Translations under genes and position numbers: made by a program
Notes under the pieces: generated by a model
Seen by the model: only the letters and a program-made list of their open reading frames with translations
Databases searched by the model: none
Told to the model about the DNA's origin: nothing
Source of the DNA: Agrobacterium vitis
GTDB taxonomy: Bacteria > Pseudomonadota > Alphaproteobacteria > Rhizobiales > Rhizobiaceae
Reading direction: 5' to 3'
DNA length: 64,000 bases
Assembly: GCF_013337045.2 (NCBI RefSeq)
Contig: NZ_CP118260.1
Span: 1,012,001 to 1,076,000, forward strand
Shown here: positions 8,638 through 18,240 of the stretch, piece by piece
Numbering within the stretch: the stretch's first letter is position 1
How the letters are laid out: every line of letters begins with the position of its first letter

Positions 8638-10029
8638 ATGGCTTACGCAACAACCAATCCCTATACTGGCGAAACTCTTATCACTTTTCCCGAAGCAACC
8701 GACGCTGCCGTTCAGGCGGCCATTACGGCGGCGGATGCCGCATTTCAGCAATGGCGGCAGACATCCTTTGCCGAGCGGGCCAAGGTCATGCATGCTGCCG
8801 CCGAAATCCTGCGCGGCCAGACGGATGATTATGCCAAGCTGCTGACCCTGGAAATGGGCAAGCTGATGTCCGAAGCACGGGCCGAGGTGGGCCTGTCTGC
8901 CGATATCCTCGATTACTACGCGATCAATGCCGAACGCCTGTTGAAGCCGGAACAGCTTCCCGTCGCCCATAGGGCTGAAGGTGAGGCGATCCTGGTGCAT
9001 GAGCCTCTCGGTGTGCTGTTGGCCATCGAGCCCTGGAATTTCCCCTATTACCAGATCGCTCGGATTATCGCGCCTCAGCTGTCGGCCGGGAATACCATGC
9101 TGTTGAAGCATGCGTCGAATGTGCCGCAATGCGCAGCAGCTTTTGAGCGGTTGATGCTGGAGGCCGGTCTGCCGAAGGGTGGGTTCACCAATCTTTATGC
9201 GACGCGGACCCAGGTGGAAATGATCCTCAACGACCCGCGCGTCCATGGCGTGGCTTTGACCGGTTCGGAAGGCGCGGGCGCCACCATTGCCGCGCAGGCG
9301 GGGCAGGCGCTGAAAAAATCCACCATGGAACTGGGAGGCGCCGATGCCTTCGTGGTCTTGGCCGATGCCGATCTGGAAAAGACCGTGAAATGGGCGGTCT
9401 TCGGTCGCCACTGGAATGGCGGTCAGGTCTGCGTCTCATCCAAGCGGATGATTATCGTTGATGCGGTCTATGATGCTTTTCTGGAGCAATACAAAACCGG
9501 TGTCGCCGGGCTGAAAGCCGGTGATCCGTTCGATCCGCAAACAACGCTTGCGCCGCTATCCTCACAAGGGGCTGCCGACGAGATCCGTCAAAAGATTGCC
9601 GAAGCCGTGTCTTATGGGGCAACGGCAACGGAAGTCGGGCCTCCGGTGCCAAACCAGGGCGCTTTCGTGCAGCCAACCATCCTGACCGATCTGGCCGACG
9701 ACAATCCGGCCCGTTATTGGGAGTTTTTCGGCCCGGTCTCCATGCTGTTTCGCGCCAAGGATGACGATGACGCGATCCGCATCGCCAATGATACGCCCTA
9801 TGGTTTGGGTGGCTCGATCTTTACCCGGGACACCGCGCGCGGTGTCGCGCTTGCCCACCGGATCACCACTGGCATGGTGTTCATCAACCACCCGACCATG
9901 GTCAAGGCGGACCTGCCGTTCGGTGGCGTCAAACGTTCGGGCTATGGCCGCGAATTGCTGGGCCTCGGCATCAAGGAATTCGTCAACCACAAGCTGATCG
10001 ATGTCGTTGATATTGATGCACCGTTCTGA
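8638..10029 (+). CDS. Succinate-semialdehyde dehydrogenase-like aldehyde dehydrogenase
   Basis: A 463-residue aldehyde dehydrogenase starting MAYATTNPYTGETLITFPEA, a pattern of the GabD/YneI group. The general base is Glu231 in MELGGADAF and the nucleophile Cys265 in GQVCVSSKR. The start at 8638 is preceded by AAAGGA. It follows the ABC ATPase by 159 bases, a gap that holds a possible -10 element (TATAAT near 8508), so it may be transcribed separately as well as by read-through. It would turn a C4 semialdehyde into a TCA-cycle acid, a sensible end of the pathway encoded upstream; this is inference. Confidence 0.85.
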   Translation: MAYATTNPYTGETLITFPEATDAAVQAAITAADAAFQQWRQTSFAERAKVMHAAAEILRGQTDDYAKLLTLEMGKLMSEARAEVGLSADILDYYAINAERLLKPEQLPVAHRAEGEAILVHEPLGVLLAIEPWNFPYYQIARIIAPQLSAGNTMLLKHASNVPQCAAAFERLMLEAGLPKGGFTNLYATRTQVEMILNDPRVHGVALTGSEGAGATIAAQAGQALKKSTMELGGADAFVVLADADLEKTVKWAVFGRHWNGGQVCVSSKRMIIVDAVYDAFLEQYKTGVAGLKAGDPFDPQTTLAPLSSQGAADEIRQKIAEAVSYGATATEVGPPVPNQGAFVQPTILTDLADDNPARYWEFFGPVSMLFRAKDDDDAIRIANDTPYGLGGSIFTRDTARGVALAHRITTGMVFINHPTMVKADLPFGGVKRSGYGRELLGLGIKEFVNHKLIDVVDIDAPF

Positions 10030-10050
10030 TTTTAATACGTAAAATCAAAT

Positions 10051-10085
10051 GCTCACCTCGGTCTGTTTATAAGACCAAGGTGGGC
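10051..10085. terminator. Hairpin between convergent genes
   Basis: GCTCACCTCGGTCT pairs with AGACCAAGGTGGGC (one G-T pair and one mismatch) across a 7-base loop, 21 bases after the dehydrogenase stop. Only a short GTTTG follows, so it is a modest terminator. It lies between two convergent operons and could serve both. Confidence 0.5.
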
Positions 10086-10130
10086 GTTTGACGTAAAGGG
10101 ACGTTTTGCTCCTTCGCTGAGACATCCCAT

Positions 10131-10955
10131 TCAGACACCGTAAAAACGGCGCGCATTGGTCTCGAAAATCAGCGTGAGATCATCAGGGCCGAAATGGGCG
10201 GACAACAATGTGCGGGCCAGATTGGCAACTTCGCCATAGCTGGCGGCCAGCGTGCAAACCGGCCAATCGCTGCCAAACATCAGCCGGTTGGGACCGAAAC
10301 ATTTGATAACATGGTCCACATAGGGACGAAAATCGTCAAGCGTCCAATCCGGATTGGCTTCTGTGACCATGCCGGAAACCTTACAGCAGACCTGGCTGAA
10401 ACCGGAGATTTCCGTCATATGGTCGCGCCACGGGTCAAGTGTGCCTTTGGCAATCTGCGGCTTGGAAATATGATCGACCACGGCCTTCAGGTCCGGCACC
10501 TGTTTCAGTGCCGCGATCACATGCGGTAAATGGCGCGGGAAGGTCAGAATATCGAAAGGCAGGCCGCTGTCAGCAATGGCTTTGAGGCTATCGATCACCT
10601 TCGGGCGCAGGATATAGGTGTCGTCGGCCAAGCTTTGCAGCATGGGACGGATGCCGATGAAATCAGGATTTGTACGGTAGTGTTTCAGCCGGGTGGCAAA
10701 ATCATCGGCTTCCAGATCGAGCCAGCCGACAACACCTGCAACGAAGTCAGTCTTTGCGGCGATCGTCAGCAGAAAATCGGTCTCTGCCTGGGTTTCCGCC
10801 GCCTGAACCAGAATGGTCCGGGTTATTCCGGCCCGGCGCATGTCGGGTTCCAGATCCTTTGGCAGGAAATTGCGATAAATCGCTCCGAGATCAGGCGTCA
10901 GCCAGCCGTAATCGCCACGGTCGACTTTCCAGAAATGTTGATGGCTGTCGAGCAT
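10131..10955 (-). CDS. Amidohydrolase-2 family lactonase (L-fuconolactonase/L-rhamnonolactonase-like)
   Basis: A 274-residue amidohydrolase (PF04909) starting MLDSHQHFW, with the metal-binding HxH at residues 5 and 7. Further motifs are VVDHISKP in the middle and LMFGSDWPV, with its conserved Asp, near the C-terminus. This short form with an early DSHQHFW is the type found in L-fucono- and L-rhamnono-1,5-lactonases. It is the last gene of the minus-strand sugar operon, next to a FucU mutarotase and an aldo/keto reductase, which supports hydrolysis of an aldonolactone. Exact sugar is inferred from context. Confidence 0.8.
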   Translation of the reverse strand: MLDSHQHFWKVDRGDYGWLTPDLGAIYRNFLPKDLEPDMRRAGITRTILVQAAETQAETDFLLTIAAKTDFVAGVVGWLDLEADDFATRLKHYRTNPDFIGIRPMLQSLADDTYILRPKVIDSLKAIADSGLPFDILTFPRHLPHVIAALKQVPDLKAVVDHISKPQIAKGTLDPWRDHMTEISGFSQVCCKVSGMVTEANPDWTLDDFRPYVDHVIKCFGPNRLMFGSDWPVCTLAASYGEVANLARTLLSAHFGPDDLTLIFETNARRFYGV

Positions 10956-10975
10956 CCGAAACTTTTCACTCTGGC

Positions 10976-11401
10976 TTATGCGGGACGAACCACGCCCTTC
11001 TTCAAGATGATATTGCCGTACAGTCGCCGCTCGCCGGTTGAGATCACCGCAAAGGCGGCTTTGGACCGGTCGTAGAAAGCGAAGCGGTCGATGAGATCCA
11101 GTTCGATTTTGCGATTTTCGGCGCTCTCTATGATTGTTTCGAATTCGGCATAGATGGCAGGCCGCTCGCCCGGCGCGTCCATTACGCCAGCTGGGTATTC
11201 GACAAAATCATCAAGCGGCATCAGCGAGAGAATGGCCTCCATCACAGCACATGCGTCGATGCCCGGCATCTGCACCAGACGGTTGGCGGCGGTGATGGCG
11301 GGGAAGTTGGCGTCGGCGATAACGATTTCATCGCCATGGCCCATATCTGCGAGGATAGCGAGAAGATCGCCGGTCAAAAGCGGGTTGATGGTTTTCAGCA
11401 T
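10976..11401 (-). CDS. fucU: RbsD/FucU-family sugar mutarotase (L-fucose mutarotase type)
   Basis: A 141-residue protein of the RbsD/FucU family (PF05025). The N-terminus MLKTINPLLTGDLLAILADM leads into GHGDEIVIADANFPA with the conserved His22. FucU catalyses interconversion of alpha and beta anomers of L-fucose, RbsD that of ribose; the length (FucU about 140) and the neighbouring lactonase favour FucU. The start is preceded by GGAGGAC. It sits between the aldo/keto reductase and the lactonase genes. Confidence 0.85.
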   Translation of the reverse strand: MLKTINPLLTGDLLAILADMGHGDEIVIADANFPAITAANRLVQMPGIDACAVMEAILSLMPLDDFVEYPAGVMDAPGERPAIYAEFETIIESAENRKIELDLIDRFAFYDRSKAAFAVISTGERRLYGNIILKKGVVRPA

Positions 11402-11420
11402 GGTCGTCCTCCGGGGTAGG

Positions 11421-12452
11421 TTAATGGCTTATAAGGCCTTCGGCGCGCAGTTGCGCCCAAAGATCCTCGGGAATGTCCTGTTCGAACCAGCCAATATTGG
11501 TGGAGATCTGCTCTGCGGTTTTTGCGCCGATCACCACGCAGGTCGCAGCCGGATGGCGCAGCGGAAACTGGATGGCGGCGGCGGGAAGCGGCACGGCGAA
11601 ACTGTCGCAGATGACCCTCAACCTTTCGGCCTTATCGACAATATCCTGCGGAGCATCGGCGTAGTTGAACTTGCGACGACCTGTCGTTGAGGCAAGAATG
11701 CCGGAATTGAAGACGCCCGCAACCACCAGCGCCATGCCGCGTTTCTGGGCCAATGGCAGAAACTGTTGTTCCGCATCCTGGTCCAGCAACGTATAGCGGC
11801 CCGCCAGCATGGAACAGTCGAGGTCAGCCTCTTCCAGCGCATCGCGGATGATCTGCCATTCGTTGACGCCAAGGCCGAAGCCTTTGATGTCACCTGCATC
11901 GCGCAATTGCGTCAATGCCCGGAAGCCGCCCCTCCTGGTCAAAGCTGACCAGTGATGCTCGTGCAGATCGGCATGGGTGACGCTGCCGATGTCATGCACA
12001 TAGAGAATGTCGGGATTGGGAAAGCCCAATCGCTGCTGGCTGTCATCGAAGCTGCGCATGATGCCGTCATAGCTGTAATCAAACACCTCGCGGAAATTCA
12101 AGCCGTTCCACCAGCCAGGATCGAGCGGGTTTTTCGGCGGAGCCGGGGGAAGCTTTCGGCCCACCCGCTCCGTGGTCATCAACCTTCCGACCTTGGTGCT
12201 GATCGCCCAGTCTCGTTGCTCGGGATTTTTCTCCCGCAATAATTCCCCAACAAGATGTTCGGAACGGCCATTGCCATACATGGGTGCTGTATCGAAATAG
12301 CGGATACCAGCCTCCCAGGCATGATCAAGCATGGCGGTGGCATCATCTTTGGCTACAGACGCATACAATCCGCCTAGCGGGGCTGTGCCGACGCCAAGCG
12401 CGGTGACAGTCAGGCCGGTCTTGCCGATCGGGCGTTTTTCAGTCGCTTTCAT
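11421..12452 (-). CDS. Aldo/keto reductase (L-fucose or D-threo-aldose dehydrogenase-like)
   Basis: A 343-residue aldo/keto reductase. It shows ALGVGTAPLGGLYA near the start, YFDTAPMYGNGRSE with the catalytic Asp and Tyr, DWAISTKVGRL with the active-site Lys, and a C-terminal cofactor region CVVIGAKTAEQ. Members with the GxAPLGGL start include D-threo-aldose 1-dehydrogenases, which oxidise L-fucose to its lactone. I use the ATG at 12452, preceded by AAGGGAAAC; an upstream in-frame start would run into the permease gene. With the lactonase and mutarotase it forms the first oxidative steps of the pathway. Confidence 0.82.
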   Translation of the reverse strand: MKATEKRPIGKTGLTVTALGVGTAPLGGLYASVAKDDATAMLDHAWEAGIRYFDTAPMYGNGRSEHLVGELLREKNPEQRDWAISTKVGRLMTTERVGRKLPPAPPKNPLDPGWWNGLNFREVFDYSYDGIMRSFDDSQQRLGFPNPDILYVHDIGSVTHADLHEHHWSALTRRGGFRALTQLRDAGDIKGFGLGVNEWQIIRDALEEADLDCSMLAGRYTLLDQDAEQQFLPLAQKRGMALVVAGVFNSGILASTTGRRKFNYADAPQDIVDKAERLRVICDSFAVPLPAAAIQFPLRHPAATCVVIGAKTAEQISTNIGWFEQDIPEDLWAQLRAEGLISH

Positions 12453-12468
12453 GGTGTTTCCCTTGGCT

Positions 12469-13476
12469 TTAAATGTGGGCGCGGGTCTTGCGCCTTGCCC
12501 AGACAACCGTGGCGACGCCGCATAGCAGCAGCAGGCCGCGCACGATCTGGCGTTGCGCATCCGTCCAGCCGAGCAGGGCGGCGCCGCTCAAAAGTGTGGC
12601 CAGGAGCAGAACGGCGGTGACGGTGCCTATGACATTGGGCTTGCCGTATTTCAGCGCCATGCCCCCCAGCAGAACTGAGGTCAGGCCGTCGATGAAATAG
12701 GAACTGCCGATATAGGGTTGACCTGACGAGAGATCGGCTGTCAGCAGGATCCCTGCCAGCGCCGACACAAGGCCAGACAGCACGTAGAGCATCAGCAGCA
12801 ATCGGTTGACTGGCACGCCCGCTTCGATCACGGCGGCGCGGTTCTGCTCCATGGCATAGAGATAATGGCCAAAGGTCAGCCTTTCCTGAATAAACCAGGC
12901 GGTGGCATAGAGAAGCGCGACGATGACCGTCAGCAGCGGGATGATGCCGAGGTTGACGTGCAGGAGAGAGCCGATAAAGCCGGTGGAGGAGAGGGAAATC
13001 GATGTGCCGAGGCCGATTGCAGCGGCAATCGATCCGGCCAGCCCGCCCGTGGCGATGGTGATGACAAGGGCTGGAAGCTTGAAGATCGCCACAAGCAGTC
13101 CGTTTACCAGACCAAAAACGAGGCCGAGCAACAAGCCCGCAAGGCAGGCCACCGCCCAGTTTTGGCCTGATGCAACCAGGGCTGCCACGACCATATTGGC
13201 AAGCGCTGCAACGGACATGAAGCTGACATCGATTTCACCTGCCGCAATGATCCAGGTCAGCCCCAGAAACATCAGTGCCGCGATGCTGGCTGAGCGCAGC
13301 ATGTCATTGATGTTACCACCACTGACGAAGCTGGGGCGCAGCCAAGCAAACAGAACAATAAGCAGCACCAGCAGCAGGAATAATCCGTAGCGCAGGAAAA
13401 ATCCCTGCATGTCCACCCGGCCCGGAGTTGCGGCACTTTGCACAGTCGTCATGGTGATATCCGTTGCGTTTTTCAT
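12469..13476 (-). CDS. Sugar ABC transporter permease (RbsC type)
   Basis: A 335-residue hydrophobic protein of the BPD_transp_2 family (PF02653). Segments such as YGLFLLLVLLIVLFAWLRP and AALMFLGLTWIIAAGEIDVS are typical, and EAGVPVNRLLLMLYVLSGLV matches the conserved cytoplasmic loop. It is the second permease of the importer and lies 3 bases after the first permease stop. Confidence 0.9.
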   Translation of the reverse strand: MKNATDITMTTVQSAATPGRVDMQGFFLRYGLFLLLVLLIVLFAWLRPSFVSGGNINDMLRSASIAALMFLGLTWIIAAGEIDVSFMSVAALANMVVAALVASGQNWAVACLAGLLLGLVFGLVNGLLVAIFKLPALVITIATGGLAGSIAAAIGLGTSISLSSTGFIGSLLHVNLGIIPLLTVIVALLYATAWFIQERLTFGHYLYAMEQNRAAVIEAGVPVNRLLLMLYVLSGLVSALAGILLTADLSSGQPYIGSSYFIDGLTSVLLGGMALKYGKPNVIGTVTAVLLLATLLSGAALLGWTDAQRQIVRGLLLLCGVATVVWARRKTRAHI

Positions 13477-13479
13477 CCG

Positions 13480-14472
13480 TTATCTCCCGTTTTTACCCGC
13501 TGCTTTTCGGCCGAAAATGTCGCCAAACAGCGTTGTGAGCTTCGGATCGAAAATGCCAATGGCGAGGATCAGCACGGTGCTGACAATGGCGTCACTGTAA
13601 TAATAGGGAATGGCAAGCAGGGTGAAGCCGTTCAGCATGGCCGACATCAATAGCGCCCCGGCAAGCGTCGCTGGAATGGAGGGGGAACCAAACAGGGCAG
13701 CCCCGAGGTAAACGGCGGCAAAGGCTGGCATCATCAACTGGTTGCCCGCCGTCACATTGGCTGCCCCCGATGAGGCAACCAGCAGCGTGATGCCAAGACA
13801 GCTCAGCGCGCCGCAAAGGCCGAAGGCCGTTAGGATATAGGTCTTCACCCTGATGCCGGAAAACACCGCCGAACGCCGGTTTTCGCCTGTCGCATAAAAG
13901 GCCCTGCCAAAGCGGGTACAGTGCAGGATAACGAAAGCCACGATGGCCGTTGCCAGCAGGATGACCACGGGCATGTCGAGCGCCAGGAATTTTGAATCGT
14001 TCAGGTCGAGGATGCCCGACATGAAGAAGTTTTCCGAAATCGATGTGCCGTTGCTGTAGAAATAGGACAATCCGACAGCCACGCCGCCGGTGGCAATGGT
14101 GGTGACGATATCGGGCAGCCGTAGATAGGAAATGACCGTGCCGTTGATCAGCCCGGCCATCAGCCCGACGCCGATGCCGCCCAGCACACTCGCAGACAGG
14201 CTGTAGTCATTGGCAAGTAGCCAGCCGAGTGTCATTGCGCCCAACGATGCAACGCCTGGAAAGGAGAGGTCGAAATGGCGAACCACAATGACGAAGGTCA
14301 GTCCGATGGCCGTCAAGCCGTTGACCGACATATGGCGCAGCAGGGCGTGCAGGTTGTTTTCGGTCAGATAGGCGGGAGCGAAGGACTGAAAGACCACCGC
14401 AATCGCGCAAAGCAGGATCAGGAAGGCGGAAAGCCGCAAGGCGAGCGGCGAGGATTTGAACGAGGCAATCAT
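13480..14472 (-). CDS. Sugar ABC transporter permease (RbsC type)
   Basis: A 330-residue permease of the same family, beginning MIASFKSSPLALRLSAF and containing LTAIGLTFVIVVRHFDLSFP and VFSGIRVKTYILTAFGLCGA. The start at 14472 overlaps the ATPase stop as ATGA on the minus strand, which fixes it against longer in-frame starts. Two different permeases, a double ATPase and a binding protein give a complete CUT2-type importer. Confidence 0.9.
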   Translation of the reverse strand: MIASFKSSPLALRLSAFLILLCAIAVVFQSFAPAYLTENNLHALLRHMSVNGLTAIGLTFVIVVRHFDLSFPGVASLGAMTLGWLLANDYSLSASVLGGIGVGLMAGLINGTVISYLRLPDIVTTIATGGVAVGLSYFYSNGTSISENFFMSGILDLNDSKFLALDMPVVILLATAIVAFVILHCTRFGRAFYATGENRRSAVFSGIRVKTYILTAFGLCGALSCLGITLLVASSGAANVTAGNQLMMPAFAAVYLGAALFGSPSIPATLAGALLMSAMLNGFTLLAIPYYYSDAIVSTVLILAIGIFDPKLTTLFGDIFGRKAAGKNGR

Positions 14473-15977
14473 GATCGTGCTCCCATGATTCCGGCAGACA
14501 GAAGTTGGTCGCGGCTGGGGCGCTGGTCGGCGACGGCAACAGGGCGGCCTTTGTAAAGGGCGATCATCCGGTCGGCGACGCCATGCACCTCGTCGCAATC
14601 GGACGAAATCACCAGCACGCCCGCATGCTGCGACAGTTCCCGCATCAGCGCATAGAGCGTGGCGCGTGCGCCTATATCGACGCCGACCGTTGGTTCAACG
14701 AAGATATAAATGTCAGCATCGCGGTAGAGCCCCTTGGCGATAACGATCTTCTGTTGGTTCCCGCCGGAAAAGGCACTGGCCGGGCGGTCCAGTGTCATCG
14801 GGTGAAGGGCAACACGGCGGGCCAACTGCTCGGAAATTTTACGGCTGGAGGAAAATTTCAACAACCCGCCCAAAAACGAGGCTTTCTTCAGATGCGCCAA
14901 TGTCATGTTGAAAATCACATTGCGCGACAGGGTAAGGCCTTCGGTGCGACGGTCGCCGGGAACCAGGAAAATGCCCTTACGCAGCGCGTCATGCGGGTCT
15001 TTCAACGTCACCGGCTTGCCCTTGATGCGGATCGTGCCGGTGTCGGGGCGGATAACGCCGAACAGCGCCTTTGATAATTCATCGGCGCCGGAGCCAACGA
15101 GGCCGAAAATACCGAGGATTTCGCCGCGCCGCAGGGTGAAGCTCACGCCGGAAAACAGACCCGGTCTTTCAAGACCCGCTACTTCCAGAAGTGCTTCCCC
15201 TGCGGCGCTGGCGGCCTTGGGAGGAAAGATATTGCCCGGCTTTTCATCCAGCATCAGTTCGGGAATGGATATGTTGCTGTCGCGCGCCTCACGGCAGGTG
15301 AAGGTGGCAACGCGCTTTCCTGCCCGGAACACGGTGAAGCGGTCGCCTATCTCGAAAACCTCTTCCAGCCGGTGGGTGATGTAGATAATGGCGATGCCCG
15401 CCGCTTTCAGGTGCCGCATCAATTGGAACAGGGATGTCTTTTCGCGCTCGGTCAGCGTCGAGGTCGGCTCATCGAGAATGAGGATGCGGATATCCTCACG
15501 TCTGAGCGCATGCAGAATGGCGACTATTTCTCGGTCGACGGCAGGCATTTCACCGACGCGCTGGTCGAGATCGACTTCGATCGGAAAGCGTTTCAGCAGC
15601 AAGGCCGCTTCGGTCTTCAGAACTTTGCGATCTATGCGGCGGCCAAGACCGGCCTTGGTCGATTCCTGGCCAAGAAAAATGTTTTCCACGCCGGTGAAGT
15701 CATCGACCAGTTCCGGATGTTGCTGCACAGACGCGATGCCGCAGGCAATTGCCGCTGCCGGGCTGCCGAGTTCCACCGTTTCCCCGGCGATGACGATTGT
15801 ACCAGCATCCTTGGAATAGACGCCGGAAAGGATCTTGATCAAGGTCGATTTGCCCGCGCCATTGATGCCCAGCAGCGCGTGGATTTCGCCTGCGTCCAGC
15901 GAGAAATCGACGTTGTCCAGCGCCTTGACGACGCCGAACCGTTTTTCGATTCCCTTCATGTCGAGAATGGCTGTCAT
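14469..15977 (-). CDS. Sugar ABC transporter ATP-binding protein (RbsA/MglA type, two ATPase domains)
   Basis: A 502-residue protein with two ABC domains. The first has Walker A GINGAGKST, signature-region VGEMPAVDREIVAILHAL and Walker B ILILDEPTSTL. The second has a degenerate Walker A (GLVGSGADEL, no Lys) but an intact signature FSGGNQQKIVIAKGL, as in RbsA-type proteins. I use the ATG at 15977, which is close after AGGAT. It energises the importer formed with the two permeases and the binding protein. Confidence 0.9.
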   Translation of the reverse strand: MTAILDMKGIEKRFGVVKALDNVDFSLDAGEIHALLGINGAGKSTLIKILSGVYSKDAGTIVIAGETVELGSPAAAIACGIASVQQHPELVDDFTGVENIFLGQESTKAGLGRRIDRKVLKTEAALLLKRFPIEVDLDQRVGEMPAVDREIVAILHALRREDIRILILDEPTSTLTEREKTSLFQLMRHLKAAGIAIIYITHRLEEVFEIGDRFTVFRAGKRVATFTCREARDSNISIPELMLDEKPGNIFPPKAASAAGEALLEVAGLERPGLFSGVSFTLRRGEILGIFGLVGSGADELSKALFGVIRPDTGTIRIKGKPVTLKDPHDALRKGIFLVPGDRRTEGLTLSRNVIFNMTLAHLKKASFLGGLLKFSSSRKISEQLARRVALHPMTLDRPASAFSGGNQQKIVIAKGLYRDADIYIFVEPTVGVDIGARATLYALMRELSQHAGVLVISSDCDEVHGVADRMIALYKGRPVAVADQRPSRDQLLSAGIMGARS

Positions 15978-16014
15978 ATCCTGCACCCGCGCCTTTCCGG
16001 CTGTATTGATGGAG

Positions 16015-16039
16015 CCGGCAGGCCTGACGCGCCTGCCGG
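16015..16039 (-). promoter_or_regulatory. Stem-loop between binding-protein and ATPase genes
   Basis: CCGGCAGGC and GCCTGCCGG form a perfect 9-base-pair stem with a 7-base loop, 10 bases beyond the binding-protein stop on the minus strand. No T run follows. It probably protects the upstream binding-protein mRNA and lowers expression of the membrane genes. Confidence 0.6.
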
Positions 16040-16048
16040 AGTGACAGA

Positions 16049-17086
16049 TTAAAGCGCGCGCGCCCAACCCAGTTTGATGGCTTCGCCCGGTTGATCGTAA
16101 TTGTCGGGAATGTCCTTCAGGGGCTTCAGGCTGTCCTCTGTCACCGCATAGGACGGGGTGATGACGAAGCGCGGTGCTTTGCGGCCTGCGACGACCTCAT
16201 GGGCATAAAAGGCATTCATATAGGCCATTTCGTAGAAGCTCTGGGCCATGGTCATGGCAAAGGGCGAACCGGCCTTGATATATTCAAAGGATTGGCGGCC
16301 ACCATCGATACCGGTGATGAACACCTTGCGGCCTGCGGCGCGAATGGCGAGTGTTCCTTCGGAGGCTGCACCATCCCAGGCGCACCAGATGGCGTTTAAT
16401 TCAGGGTTGGCCGTCAGGATGTTGTCCACCACCTGACGGGGCGTCGTCGTGCCGCCCAGGGCAAAGGCGATTTCTGAAACGACCTTGATATCGGGAAAGC
16501 GGACGAAGACCGACTTTGCGCCCAAGGTGCGCTGGTCCCAGGACTCGTTGGAGGGCAGGCTAACGAGGGCGACCTGTCCCTTGCCGTTCAGCCGTTTGGC
16601 AATATATTCCGCTCCGGCTGCCCCGAGGCCGAAATTATTCGACATGGCGGTGGAGGTTACCGTGGTGTTTGGCACATAGCTGTCACCACAGAAAATCGGG
16701 ATGCCGGAGGCTACGGCTGCCTGCACAGCGGGCGAAATCGCGGCGGCATCGGCGGGCGTGATAAAGATCGCCGCTGGCTTGGACGCAACGAAGGAGGCGA
16801 TTTGATCGGCTTGCTTCTTGATGTCGTAATTGGCATCGGCGATGGTCAATGTTCCGCCCAGACGCGAAACGGCATCCTTATAGCCATTGACGATATGGCG
16901 ACCCGATTCCCAGACGGTCCAGCCAAGCGACGCACAGAATTTCAGATCCTCGGCACCCGCCAGGCGCGGCTTGCTGAGGGCCGCTGCCACGGTGAGGGCT
17001 GCGCCTGCACTCAATACGCCACGGCGGCTCAGTTTCAGGTCGCCCATGAACCGGCTGCGATCCTTGGTTTCCTCAAAGTCAGTCAT
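16049..17086 (-). CDS. Sugar ABC transporter substrate-binding protein with Tat-like signal
   Basis: A 345-residue periplasmic protein of the RbsB/Peripla_BP_4 family. The N-terminus has LSRRGVLSAGAALTVAAAL, a twin-arginine type signal, with cleavage expected after RLAGA. DLKFCASLGWTVWESGRHIV and AIFITPADAAAISPAV are typical of the fold. The ATG at 17086 follows GGGAGGAGAACACA. It is placed between the Fe-alcohol dehydrogenase and the transporter ATPase and should capture the sugar used by this operon. Confidence 0.9.
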   Translation of the reverse strand: MTDFEETKDRSRFMGDLKLSRRGVLSAGAALTVAAALSKPRLAGAEDLKFCASLGWTVWESGRHIVNGYKDAVSRLGGTLTIADANYDIKKQADQIASFVASKPAAIFITPADAAAISPAVQAAVASGIPIFCGDSYVPNTTVTSTAMSNNFGLGAAGAEYIAKRLNGKGQVALVSLPSNESWDQRTLGAKSVFVRFPDIKVVSEIAFALGGTTTPRQVVDNILTANPELNAIWCAWDGAASEGTLAIRAAGRKVFITGIDGGRQSFEYIKAGSPFAMTMAQSFYEMAYMNAFYAHEVVAGRKAPRFVITPSYAVTEDSLKPLKDIPDNYDQPGEAIKLGWARAL

Positions 17087-17127
17087 TGTGTTCTCCTCCC
17101 ACTCGATTGTTTTCGTTGCCTCGGTTT

Positions 17128-18240
17128 TCAGGCCGATTCCTGGAGCAACGCCAGGTAATCCTCCCGGCTGGCGAGCCGGGGATTGGTGGCGTGGCAATGG
17201 TCTTTCAGGGCTTCTCCGGCGATTTTTTCCATCATCGCTTTCGTCACACCCATGGCTTTCAGGCCAGATGGCATGCCGATATCGTGGTTCAGCGATGCCG
17301 TGACCTCATCCGGCGCGCCACCCATGATGTCTGCCATCACGTCCCATTTCGCGCCGATGACGGAGCGGTTGAAGCGCAAGACGGCGGGCATCAGCACTGC
17401 ATTCAACGTGCCATGGTGCAGATTAAGCTCGCGGATCGCGCCAAGCGGATGGGTCAGCGCATGCACGGCGCCGAGACCTTTCTGGAATGCCATGGCGCCT
17501 TCCAGCGCAGTCATCATCATGTCCCAGCGCGCCTGCCGGTCGCTTCCATTGGCAACCGCCTTTCGAATGGCAGGAAAGCCGCGCTTCAAACCGTCGAGCG
17601 CAATCGCATCGGCAGGCGGATTGACGGATGGACCCATATAGGTTTCCAGGCAGTGGGAGAGGGCATCCATGCCGGTTGCGGCGGTCAAAAACGGCGGCAG
17701 GCCATAGGTCAGTTCCGGGTCGCAGAGCGCAATGGAGGGTAGCATGTGGCCGCTCAATATACCGAGCTTGCGGCCTTCCCTGGTGATGATCACAGCAGCG
17801 CGGCCCACTTCCGAACCGGTGCCGGATGTGGTTGGCACGGCAATCATCGGACAGATGCGCCCGTGGATTTTTGAGGCGCCGCCTTCCACAGCAGTATATT
17901 GCGCCAAGGGTGCCGCATGACCGGTCAGAAGCCGGACGGCCTTGGCCAGATCGAGCGAGGAACCGCCGCCGAGACCGACAATGCCGTCGCATCCGGCGCT
18001 TTTATAGAGGTCATAAGCCTGGGTGACGGCCTCTTCCGTCGGATTGGCCGGAGTGCCGTCAAACACCGCGGGTGTTTCATCAAACAGGCTGAGGACTTTC
18101 GCAACCAGACCAGTCGAAACCAGTCCTTTGTCTGTTGCGATCAGCGGCTTTTTCACGCCGAGTTCAGCCAGCAACGCAGGCAATGTTGAAATTGCGCCCT
18201 CGTTGAATTCAATCCGTGTCAAATAATTGATTGTCGCCAT
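17128..18240 (-). CDS. Iron-containing alcohol dehydrogenase (group III, FucO-like)
   Basis: A 370-residue Fe-ADH (PF00465). The NAD site GLGGGSSLDLAKA is near 89, PTTSGTGSEVG near 136, and metal ligands are Asp192 and His196 (GMDALSHCLE), His260 (GAVHALTHP) and His276 (LHHG). It is the promoter-proximal gene of the minus-strand sugar operon. In an L-fucose pathway ending in aldol cleavage it could reduce L-lactaldehyde, as FucO does; maleylacetate reductase or other alcohol activity cannot be excluded. The start at 18240 gives the normal N-terminus; an upstream in-frame ATG at 18306 would add 22 residues without family character. Confidence 0.82.
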   Translation of the reverse strand: MATINYLTRIEFNEGAISTLPALLAELGVKKPLIATDKGLVSTGLVAKVLSLFDETPAVFDGTPANPTEEAVTQAYDLYKSAGCDGIVGLGGGSSLDLAKAVRLLTGHAAPLAQYTAVEGGASKIHGRICPMIAVPTTSGTGSEVGRAAVIITREGRKLGILSGHMLPSIALCDPELTYGLPPFLTAATGMDALSHCLETYMGPSVNPPADAIALDGLKRGFPAIRKAVANGSDRQARWDMMMTALEGAMAFQKGLGAVHALTHPLGAIRELNLHHGTLNAVLMPAVLRFNRSVIGAKWDVMADIMGGAPDEVTASLNHDIGMPSGLKAMGVTKAMMEKIAGEALKDHCHATNPRLASREDYLALLQESA